Source of the DNA: Anaerolineae bacterium
Lineage (GTDB): Bacteria > Chloroflexota > Anaerolineae > Aggregatilineales > UBA3940
Reading direction: 5' to 3'
Assembly (NCBI GenBank): GCA_016927375.1
Contig: JAFGMS010000486.1
Location: 1 to 34,178, forward strand
DNA: 34,178 nucleotides
The notes beneath the pieces are model-generated. The model made no database searches and was not told the DNA's origin. It saw only the letters and a program-made list of their open reading frames with translations. This document shows, piece by piece, positions 10,355 through 18,336 of this stretch. The position numbers and the translations under genes were made by a program. Position 1 is the stretch's first letter; each line of letters opens with the position of its first letter.

Positions 10355-10489
10355 AGGGATGTACAGCGTCAGGGTGTAATAGATGTCTACAATTTCATTT
10401 TTGAAATGCCGCCTATATCCTCTTGGGGTAATAAAGATAGCAGCATTACCCTATGGCTAATGCTGCCGCTGGGGTGGGGGGATCAAGAG

Positions 10490-10526
10490 AGAGACCTCCG
10501 AAGTCTTCACAGACTCGGAGGTCTCT
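10490..10526. terminator. Strong hairpin, probable bidirectional terminator between convergent genes
   Basis: agagacctccgaagtct-tcac-agactcggaggtctct; near-perfect 16-bp stem with one bulged base, between + gene ending 10354 and - gene ending 10630. Confidence 0.7.
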
Positions 10527-10629
10527 ATGTGGTACTGCTGCTCAGCTATTAGCGTTTCAGCAATCAGCACAAGGTCAATAGCTGCAAACGGTTTGCTGTT
10601 TGATCATCCGGCACTGTCGATACGGATGT

Positions 10630-13398
10630 CTACTGGCAGTGCGTACCATTCAGCGTAAAGTTTGGCGGTACGGCATTTGTCCCGCTGTAGACCAGATTGA
10701 ATCCAAAGCTCGTTGTCCCACCGTTTGCACCTATGGTTGCGTTCCAGTTTGCATTGCTTACCGATACCGATGCACCCGACTGGCTGTAGCTGCCATTCCA
10801 TAGATTGGTGATCTGCTGGTTGCCGGGGAAGGTCCATGTAATTGTCCAGCCATTGATGATGGATGTCCCGTTGTTCCTCACCGTCACACTCACCGTCGCC
10901 CCGCTGCCCCAGTCATTCTGGATGACATAGTCAACCGAACAGATCCCCGGGATGTTTGTCGGGGGTGCTGTTGTTGGCGTCGAGGTGGGAGGGACAATCG
11001 TGACGGGGGTCGATGTCGGTGGAATGACAGTAACGGGTGTCGATGTCGGCGGGACAATGGTCACCGGCGTCGCAGTCGGTGGTGTTATGCCGCCTATAAC
11101 CTCCACCTGGTCCTGGTTGGCCAGGTCCTGTCCGGTCGATTGCAGCCGGATGGTGTTGGATGTCCCTGCGTTGAGTGCTGCTGTCACATCCATAGTTGAC
11201 CAGCTGTCCCACGACCCTGTTGGCTGGAAGGTGATGTTCTGCGTAGCCCCATTGATCGTCAGTTGCCCGGTGCGGGCACTGGTCGCCCCAAGCGCGAAGC
11301 GGAACTGTAGGGTCCTGCTGCCACCAGAGCCGCCATCGACATTCCGGTACTCGACGTAACCGCCGCTGGTCGGGAAGTTGACGAAGCCGGTGCCGTAGTA
11401 GCCGCTGTGGTTCGTATCCACACTGACGCCGCCGCCCAGGCTGGCATCTTCTGCCTGGTAGGTCGATGATGGTGGCGGCGTGGTCGGTGGTAATGTTGTC
11501 GGAGGAGGTGTTGTCGGCGGCAGCGTAGTTGAAGTGGGTGTCAGTACCGGCGTCGATGTAGGGGTTGCTCCATAGCTGAGACCATACCCGAACGGGAATA
11601 GCCCGACTTTGCCGTCGCCGTCGTTAATCGGCTCTTGCGAAACGGCATTTGGCCAGGTGACCGGCAGCTTGCCCGTGAAGTTGTAATCACCAAAGAGCAC
11701 ATCAGTCATACCTGCGCCTTCGGTTCCCGGCAGCCACGCTGCAACAAACGCATCGGCCTGGTTTAGCTGGTTGTTGATGATCAGCGGCCGGCCAGACATC
11801 AGGATGACGATACACCTTGTTGTCTTGGAGCAAATATCTGAGACCTGCTGGGTGTTGGCACTGCTGACCGCCAGTGTGTAGCTGTCGCCTTCTCCTTCGG
11901 CATAGGGTGTCTCGCCAATGACCGTGATCCCGATGTCGCCGCTGAAGCTGCCGCCGGTATTGATCCCGACGTTCTGAAGCGTCACGTTGGGCGGTTTAGC
12001 GGCCTGAAGTGCTTCCCAGAAGGTCGTACCGGTAGTTGTGTCGCCGCTTTCACCTTGCCAGGATATCGACCATCCTCCCAGCTGATAACCCAGGTTGTCC
12101 ACATGGCTGCCCCCTACCACGATGCGGTAAGTGTCGGTCTTTGAAAGAGGCAGCACCCCGTCGTTCTTGAGCAGCACCAACGACTCGCGTACTGCTTGCC
12201 GTGCCACGGCGCGATGGGCAGCGGAGCCTACCTGCGAGGTATAGGTACGGTCAGTCTGATACTTGGTGAACAAACCTAAGGCAAATTTCTGGTTGAGGAT
12301 GCGCAGGACTGCATTGTCAATGCGTGACATAGGGATACGGCCGGCGTTGACCTCGGTCTTCAGGGTCGAGATGAAGGTCTTGTAATCCGATGGTACCATG
12401 ACCATGTCGATCCCGGCGTTGATGGCCGTACGTACGTCGCTGGCATAGTCTCCCGGCAGCTGGTCGATGCCCGCCCAGTCGGAAACGACGATGCCATCGA
12501 AGCCAAGCTCGCCTTTCAGCACGGTGGTAATCAGATAGTCGTGACCGTGCAGCTTCTCGCCATTCCAGCTGTTGAACGATATCATGACAGAACCGACATC
12601 GTTTGCAACAGCGCTCTGATAGGGGGGTAGGTGGATTGCCCTCAGGACTTCTTCACTAACCTGCGTGTCACCCTGGTCGATCCCATTGGTTGTCCCCCCG
12701 TCACCCACGTAGTGCTTGGCTGTAGCAAGGACCGTGTTTGTTCCCAGGCCTGAGCCCTGGAAGCCTCTGATCGATGCTGCCCCCATGGCGGATACGAGTG
12801 CCGGATCTTCACCGTAGCCTTCATATGTGCGCCCCCAACGATCATTCTGTGGAACGGCGACGCAGGGAGCAAACACCCAGTTCATACCGGTCCCCAGTAC
12901 CTCATCCCGCGTGACTGCTTCGGCCTGTTCAACCAGAGCAGTGTTGCGTGTGGCACCCATGCCGATGTGGTGAGGGAAGATGACCGCTCCCTGAACGTTG
13001 TTGTGCCCATGCACGGCATCGACGCCATAAATCAGAGGAATGCCCAGCCGGGTTGCTACGGCATAGCTCTGGTAATTATCGTACATATCGGCCCATTGCG
13101 AGGCTGTACCTCCTGAACCGTATGGTCCCTCACCACCTCCGCTCAGGAGCGAGCCCAGGTAGTAAGTCGTGATGTCCGATGGCGAGTCCAGGGCGCTGTG
13201 GTTCGCCTGAGTCATCTGGCCGATCTTTTCGTCCAGGGTCATTTTGGATAGACAGTCTTCTGGAGATGAGCAGGCGCCAATAGCAGCTTGGGCAGGCGTG
13301 TTGGTGCTTACCAATGCCAGGATTAGTCCAATCAGGAATCCTACGATAACGATGGCGCCGATTAATTTACGAACATCTGAGAATCGTTGTTTGACCAT
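10630..13398 (-). CDS. Secreted glycoside hydrolase family 3 (beta-glucosidase-like) with C-terminal CBM6/35-like and CBM2-like modules
   Basis: Signal peptide after [90 protein letters not shown] (GH3); [11 protein letters not shown]...[14 protein letters not shown] (CBM6/35-like); C-terminal [44 protein letters not shown] (CBM2). Start 13398 chosen for the aaaaaaggagttagac RBS rather than the longer ORF start at 13749. Confidence 0.92.
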   Translation of the reverse strand: MVKQRFSDVRKLIGAIVIVGFLIGLILALVSTNTPAQAAIGACSSPEDCLSKMTLDEKIGQMTQANHSALDSPSDITTYYLGSLLSGGGEGPYGSGGTASQWADMYDNYQSYAVATRLGIPLIYGVDAVHGHNNVQGAVIFPHHIGMGATRNTALVEQAEAVTRDEVLGTGMNWVFAPCVAVPQNDRWGRTYEGYGEDPALVSAMGAASIRGFQGSGLGTNTVLATAKHYVGDGGTTNGIDQGDTQVSEEVLRAIHLPPYQSAVANDVGSVMISFNSWNGEKLHGHDYLITTVLKGELGFDGIVVSDWAGIDQLPGDYASDVRTAINAGIDMVMVPSDYKTFISTLKTEVNAGRIPMSRIDNAVLRILNQKFALGLFTKYQTDRTYTSQVGSAAHRAVARQAVRESLVLLKNDGVLPLSKTDTYRIVVGGSHVDNLGYQLGGWSISWQGESGDTTTGTTFWEALQAAKPPNVTLQNVGINTGGSFSGDIGITVIGETPYAEGEGDSYTLAVSSANTQQVSDICSKTTRCIVILMSGRPLIINNQLNQADAFVAAWLPGTEGAGMTDVLFGDYNFTGKLPVTWPNAVSQEPINDGDGKVGLFPFGYGLSYGATPTSTPVLTPTSTTLPPTTPPPTTLPPTTPPPSSTYQAEDASLGGGVSVDTNHSGYYGTGFVNFPTSGGYVEYRNVDGGSGGSRTLQFRFALGATSARTGQLTINGATQNITFQPTGSWDSWSTMDVTAALNAGTSNTIRLQSTGQDLANQDQVEVIGGITPPTATPVTIVPPTSTPVTVIPPTSTPVTIVPPTSTPTTAPPTNIPGICSVDYVIQNDWGSGATVSVTVRNNGTSIINGWTITWTFPGNQQITNLWNGSYSQSGASVSVSNANWNATIGANGGTTSFGFNLVYSGTNAVPPNFTLNGTHCQ
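10976..11095 (-). repeat. 30-bp tandem repeat (4 units) encoding Pro/Thr/Val linker inside the GH3 gene
   Basis: Units 10976-11005, 11006-11035, 11036-11065, 11066-11095 (e.g. ggtgtcgatgtcggcgggacaatggtcacc), encoding PVT(I/V)xPPTST repeats. Confidence 0.85.
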
Positions 13399-13804
13399 GT
13401 CTAACTCCTTTTTTGGCCTACGATTATCTGCCATGATTCCACTGCTTTCGGTGGAGCAGCACATCAGTGGAATAGCTGGCAGTGTACGTAAGAAATAACC
13501 CCTTGGCAGCAAAGCAGAAAACGGTAGAGAGTTGGATAAGTAGCCTTCCTTTCTGGAAATGAATTTCGGCAGATGTTTTGTGGCCAGGAGCCCGAGGATG
13601 CTGCCTGTGATAACCGGAGGAATGTGATCCGCTTGCCTGAAGTTGCTTTGAGTGCATAAAAGGATGGCAAAGGGTATGCGCCTTTTAATAGATGAGTGCC
13701 TAACCAGGCAAATAAATACTTCTGTCCTCATGGTCTTGGAAATCTTCATGCACCAACTGCTCTGTTAGGATTGTTTTCCGGCAACGGATTTTGAATTCGC
13801 CCAT

Positions 13805-13979
13805 TTCCTGTAAGGAGCTGCTTCGTTCCCCGTGAGGATCTGATCGAAATCCTATAAGGGTTGGGTTGATTTCCTATAAAGATTTGCTCTGATTCCTATA
13901 AGGATTGGATCATTTGCAGTAAGGATTTGATCCAATTCCTATAAGGATTCGGAGCGTTTCCTATGAGGAATTGTAACTA
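13805..13979. repeat. Array of eight 22-bp units (one is 21 bp), core TTCCTATAAGGATTnGATcnn
   Basis: Units start 13805, 13827, 13849, 13871, 13893, 13914, 13936, 13958; best copies contain ttcctataagga, with short inverted arms TCCT-ata-AGGA. Confidence 0.9.
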
Positions 13980-14133
13980 CTCAGCTCCCAACTGTTGGCT
14001 CTTAGCTTTTCAAGCTGCGACTGTGATCTCAGGCCGTGAACTCGTCACGTCTTATGTTTTACCTGTTTACCCATCTACCTTTTACGCATCACTTATGGCC
14101 ACAGTAGAAAGCGCCAGGTAGCTGAGTAGTTAC
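13973..14133. repeat. 161-bp segment bounded by perfect 14-bp inverted repeats; same 14-mer also at 277-290
   Basis: gtaactactcagct (13973-13986) and agctgagtagttac (14120-14133); agctgagtagttac also at 277-290. Confidence 0.85.
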
Positions 14134-14491
14134 GAGGAATTGATCTGTATGTAGTATCAATGCCGGTGTCCAGGCGAGAGTCTATGTCCAGAACGCCAAT
14201 GGATTCGCGTAGCAAGTGTTAACACTGCCATCCACCGATCTGTAACAATCTTGTATGTCGGCAGACCGATTTTTCGCCGTGAATGGGCTTATAATCACCA
14301 ATAGAGGAAGGCGTGCCTGCGTGAATGTTGTTTCTTGGGTATGGAAGTCATTCCTGCTCAGATGCTTGTCATAGAGGATGAAAACAGTGACAATTGCTCC
14401 AGAATTTTGAATGAGTAGGGGCTGAGCTTGTCTCTGCTCTGGGGACCCACAAGATGTGTACCTACTCAATTTCTGGAGGAATGCGATCCTA

Positions 14492-16408
14492 ATGAATTTG
14501 TTGCCGCATCGCCTGCCGGGCAAGACACGGCTATATATCAAGTATGTAATTGACCTCATCTTATGGGGGACGGCGGCTCCGCTTGCCTTCTGGCTGCGCC
14601 TGGATAATCGCTGGTTGTATGATGTCGGGATGGTTGTCGAGTACAGCCTGGTGGGGTTGGCCATAAAGGCAGCCCTGGTTTACCTACTTCGGCTGTACCG
14701 CCAGTCCTGGCGCCGGGTAGCAGTATCAGATCTCTACTTCTTACTTCAAGGAGCGGGCTTTTCAACGCTCATTATGCTTGCGTTGGGTTTTGTTGTCTAT
14801 CACTATGAGTTTCTCCCTCGTAGCATTCCTTTGTTGGAAGGACTGCTGGCATTGGTCCTGTTGGGAGGGGTCCGTTTGGCGGCTCGTTTGTGGTATGAGG
14901 GCCAGATGAGGCTCAGCATGACCGGGAAAACACTGAAAGTGTTGGTGGTTGGTGCCGGGGATGCCGGAGCGATGATCGTGCGGGAGATGCTGGCACACCC
15001 AGAGTCAGCTCGCAAGCCTATAGGCATTCTCGATGATGAACCTTCCAAACAGGGAACGACCCTGATGGGGGTAGAGGTGTGGGGCAAGATAGATGATTTG
15101 CCTGAAGTGGTCAGGCGCTTCGGCGTAAATGAGGTTTTGATCGCCATGCCGTCAGCTCCCGGGTCGGTGATTCGCAGGGTGGTCGATCTGGCTCGCGAAT
15201 GTGAGGTGAAGTACCGTATTATCCCCGGTGTCCATGATATCATTGATGGCCGAGTATCGATATCCCAGATCCGCGAAGTACGTCTGGAGGATCTCTTGCG
15301 GCGCGAACCGGTGAGTCTGAATCTGGAAGAAATTGCCGGTTATCTGGATGACCGTGTCATCCTCATTACCGGGGCAGGGGGCTCTATTGGCTCAGAATTG
15401 GTGCGGCAGATCGCCCGTTTTCATCCTACACGGGTTGTTTTGCTCGGGCACGGAGAGCACAGCTTGTATAAGCTGGAGCGCGAGCTGGACCGCTCCTGGC
15501 CGGAATTGAGCTACAGCACAGTTATAGCCAACCTCCAATCAAGGCGGAAGATTGCCCATGTCGTTGAGCATTATCGTCCTGGTGTTATCTTTCATGCAGC
15601 GGCTCACAAGCATGTCCCACTGATGGAGATGAACCCAGATGAGGCAATACTCAATAATGTAGGCGGTACCAAGAACCTGGTTGACGCCGCTCTTGACTAT
15701 GGTGTCACACGTTTTATCAACATATCTACCGACAAGGCTGTCAATCCCACTTCTGTAATGGGGGCTTCGAAACGAATCGCAGAATACTTGGTTCAATGGG
15801 CTTCGCAGCAGGTTCCGGAGGGCCATATCTTTGCCTCAGTTCGTTTTGGAAATGTTCTGGGCAGCCGGGGCAGTGTGGTTCCGCTATTCCAGGAGCAGAT
15901 TCGGTGTGGTGGTCCGGTTACCGTCACCGATCCTGATATGACTCGCTACTTTATGACTATCCCAGAGGCATCTCAATTGGTGCTTGAGGCCGGTGGGCTG
16001 GGCGAGAACGGCGTGGTATACGTCCTCGACATGGGGGAGCCGGTAAAGATCATCACGCTCGCTCGTGACCTGATCGAGCTTTCCGGACTGGTTCCTGACG
16101 AGGATATCGAGGTGAAATTCGCCCAGATCCGTCCTGGTGAGAAATTATATGAGGAATTATTCGATCCTCGTGAGGGTATGGTTCGCTCCAGCCAACCCAA
16201 GATATTTGTTGCTCGTCAGAATGGCCTTCCTGAAGGGGATGTTGTGGCTGTGGTTGAGCAGCTTTTGTCGGCTGCTGCTGAGGTGGATGTCAAGCGCGTT
16301 CGAGACATGCTGAAGAAGGTTGTGCCCGGCTATCACGTACGGCAAGACATGTCACCTTCACCTTCGATATTGCGGAATGAGCTGGAGAAGGGGATTTTTA
16401 ACCGGTAG
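14492..16408 (+). CDS. CapD-like polysaccharide biosynthesis protein (membrane nucleoside-diphosphate-sugar epimerase/dehydratase)
   Basis: N-terminal TM helices, VLVVGAGDAGAMIVREML, then second Rossmann VILITGAGGSIGSELVRQIARF, AAHKHVPLMEMNPDEAILNNVGGT, STDKAVNPTSVMGASKRIAEYL, ATG at 14492 preferred over 14456. Confidence 0.93.
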   Translation: MNLLPHRLPGKTRLYIKYVIDLILWGTAAPLAFWLRLDNRWLYDVGMVVEYSLVGLAIKAALVYLLRLYRQSWRRVAVSDLYFLLQGAGFSTLIMLALGFVVYHYEFLPRSIPLLEGLLALVLLGGVRLAARLWYEGQMRLSMTGKTLKVLVVGAGDAGAMIVREMLAHPESARKPIGILDDEPSKQGTTLMGVEVWGKIDDLPEVVRRFGVNEVLIAMPSAPGSVIRRVVDLARECEVKYRIIPGVHDIIDGRVSISQIREVRLEDLLRREPVSLNLEEIAGYLDDRVILITGAGGSIGSELVRQIARFHPTRVVLLGHGEHSLYKLERELDRSWPELSYSTVIANLQSRRKIAHVVEHYRPGVIFHAAAHKHVPLMEMNPDEAILNNVGGTKNLVDAALDYGVTRFINISTDKAVNPTSVMGASKRIAEYLVQWASQQVPEGHIFASVRFGNVLGSRGSVVPLFQEQIRCGGPVTVTDPDMTRYFMTIPEASQLVLEAGGLGENGVVYVLDMGEPVKIITLARDLIELSGLVPDEDIEVKFAQIRPGEKLYEELFDPREGMVRSSQPKIFVARQNGLPEGDVVAVVEQLLSAAAEVDVKRVRDMLKKVVPGYHVRQDMSPSPSILRNELEKGIFNR

Positions 16409-16522
16409 ACATGACACCATAGCTGACACCTCATGGCCAGTCATAAGGAAGAAATTGTAAACCGCGTTAACTAAGAACTGTGAACGGTAGGTTGCATATC
16501 CGGTAGAGCAGGAGGTTGTAAG

Positions 16523-17491
16523 ATGTTATTACTTAGATCGACAAGGATAGTGTTAGTTTCATTGGGGGTCATCCTTTTCCTGGCCCTGACCGCAGCTACA
16601 ACTATCGCTGCTTCCGCGTCGGGTGCTGTGACGGAAAACTGTGATTTGATGTGTGTTGGTGAGGATGCAGTTAATCTCCAGGGAGGGTGTGGGGATGGTA
16701 TCTGCGATCCTTATATGGGGGAGAGTGCCGCCACTTGCCCGGAGGACTGTGCCGTCACATTGACCTTTATACCAACTCGAACCCCACAAGCTACCCGAAC
16801 TCCAACTTGTACATCAACGTCTTCTGTTACCCCAACGCCTGAAGAAGAGGAGTCACCCACTCCTTCTGAGACCCCAGCACAGACGCTAACCCCATCTGAG
16901 GCAGAGAGCGTCGGTGTGATTATGCTGCCTGGGTGTGATCTGGTAGCCTATGAGTCGCGTGCACAGGCATGGCAGAAAGGATATGATGGCGCAGTCTCTC
17001 CAGAGGTGTTTGTCCCGGAGCGAACGGATAACAGGGAGATTTATGTGTGTGAGGTGCCGCCTTTGGGACAGCTTTGTATTCCTATCTATCAGGGTCTGCT
17101 GAGGGCTTCCCAAGAGGATATTTCGAACATCGTCTTGGTGGATTGCTCTATTGACGGGGCGTGCCAGATTCATGAAATATCGGGCCGTTCAGAGGGCGAT
17201 TCGATTTGTTTCGATGTCGCCCAGTCGGATGATCTTTCTTGTAGTGCGGGCTGCGCACTTGCTCCAAGGCAGGCAGGTCGATTTGTATTGCCTTTCTTGA
17301 GCAATATCCCGTTCCGGGTGCTGGCACCCTCGGCCTGTCTGATTTCGCTGCTGTTCTCCGGTGTAGCTTTGGGGATTGTTTTTGTGACGCGCCGTTCGCG
17401 GTCTCGTGAGGCCTCGGTGGCTCGATCAGTTCCGCCTCCCGATTGGGACGTTCCCTTGGGAGGGGCTGGTGGAGGGAAGCCTACTGCCTAA
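16523..17491 (+). CDS. Exported Cys-rich/Thr-Pro-rich protein with C-terminal TM anchor, function unknown
   Basis: Signal sequence, CGDGICDPYMGESAATCPEDC motif, TPTRTPQATRTPTCTSTSSVTPTPEEEESPTPSET linker, C-terminal LAPSACLISLLFSGVALGIVFVTRRSRSR. Confidence 0.75.
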   Translation: MLLLRSTRIVLVSLGVILFLALTAATTIAASASGAVTENCDLMCVGEDAVNLQGGCGDGICDPYMGESAATCPEDCAVTLTFIPTRTPQATRTPTCTSTSSVTPTPEEEESPTPSETPAQTLTPSEAESVGVIMLPGCDLVAYESRAQAWQKGYDGAVSPEVFVPERTDNREIYVCEVPPLGQLCIPIYQGLLRASQEDISNIVLVDCSIDGACQIHEISGRSEGDSICFDVAQSDDLSCSAGCALAPRQAGRFVLPFLSNIPFRVLAPSACLISLLFSGVALGIVFVTRRSRSREASVARSVPPPDWDVPLGGAGGGKPTA

Positions 17492-17700
17492 GGGTCCACA
17501 GTCTCTGATGATGATCTATCATCTCTGTAGTGTGTTTGATCGCGAGGTGGGGATACTGCTAACGAAAACGGTGTGGCTCAGGCCTGCTTGAGCTCTAACT
17601 ATAGTAGGCGATCAGTTCATCACTGCTTTCAGAGGAGCTGTCCATAGGGCGGGCCCCACCACAAAGAGATGAAAATAGCAGCGGCTTGTCGGTATTATGG

Positions 17701-17720
17701 ATTCCCGCTTTCGCGGGAAT
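17701..17720. repeat. dRS3-like palindrome ATTCCCGCTTTCGCGGGAAT, copy 1
   Basis: attcccgctttcgcgggaat, fits ATTCCC-N8-GGGAAT. Confidence 0.9.
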
Positions 17721-17883
17721 GATAGGAGTAGCGAAAGTATGGCAAGCTGCATAATAGATGCATGTAGAGCTTTTAACTCATACCTCAGCCCTCATGGCTC
17801 AGGCCTATTTTCAAGGAAGTTGCCGATGATCAAAATTCGCACCATAGGGGATGAAAATAGCGGCAGGTGATTGTGGCGTATGG

Positions 17884-17903
17884 ATTCCCGCTTTCGCGGG
17901 AAT
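17884..17903. repeat. dRS3-like palindrome ATTCCCGCTTTCGCGGGAAT, copy 2
   Basis: Identical 20-mer to copy 1, with shared ATGG flank on the left and ATGAxAGGA on the right. Confidence 0.9.
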
Positions 17904-18076
17904 GACAGGATGGGTGAGGGTGTGCTCGATTGAATCTCGTGAGAGCAAGAGGCTCATATAGAGCCTTAACTCATCACTATTTTCAAGAGAGTGGGCCATG
18001 AGCAAGATGCTTGTCTTTGGGAATGAACATAGTTTGTGAATCGGTACTCCGTAATACCTTCAAAGGAGTTGCAAGT

Positions 18077-18280
18077 ATGGAATGCGAGTATCTTCAGGAT
18101 TGCCCATTTTTCAATGATAGAATGACGAATGCTCCAACAGCAGCCGCAGTCATGAAAATGAAATACTGCCGGAATGATCGGAGCACTTGTGCCAGGTACA
18201 TTGTTAAAGGGGCGGGGCAACAAGTTCCTGATGATTTATTTCCCTATCAAACTAACAGGGCCAAGGGGCTGCTCAGGTAG
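18077..18280 (+). CDS. Small conserved-looking protein with two Cys pairs (C-x5-C ... C-x6-C), function unknown
   Basis: MECEYLQDCPFFNDRMTNAPTAAAVMKMKYCRNDRSTCARYIVKGAGQQVPDDLFPYQTNRAKGLLR; ATG 18077 preceded by aaaggagttgcaagt RBS-like sequence. Confidence 0.75.
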   Translation: MECEYLQDCPFFNDRMTNAPTAAAVMKMKYCRNDRSTCARYIVKGAGQQVPDDLFPYQTNRAKGLLR

Positions 18281-18336
18281 ATTCTCTGGTTGGATAGCAA
18301 AAGTCAGCTGATATTAAGCTTAAGGCAGATGGTGAC

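Larger units (their letters stand above)
17618..18035. repeat. Degenerate ~170-180-bp repeat, about three copies, two containing a 20-bp dRS3-like palindrome
   Basis: attttcaaggaagttgcc...atgaaaatag (17806-17860) recurs as attttcaagagagtgggcc...atgaacatag (17978-18032) and more weakly at ~17625-17678; tagagc(t)tttaactcat also recurs. Confidence 0.7.

Noticed and set aside
13399-13749. N-terminal extension of the GH3 ORF
   Set aside because: The signal peptide and RBS place the start at 13398; the extension lacks an RBS and is not typical of GH3 proteins.
13805-13979. CRISPR array interpretation of the 22-bp repeats
   Set aside because: Units are contiguous and degenerate with no unique 30-40-bp spacers and no cas genes in the window.
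14182-14664. 160-aa minus-strand ORF in the intergenic region
   Set aside because: Overlaps the start of the CapD-like gene and has no recognisable domain.
17811-18005. 64-aa minus-strand ORF containing HPVIPAKAGIHTPQ
   Set aside because: The VIPAKAGI peptide is the translation of the dRS3-like palindromic repeat, a known source of spurious ORF calls.
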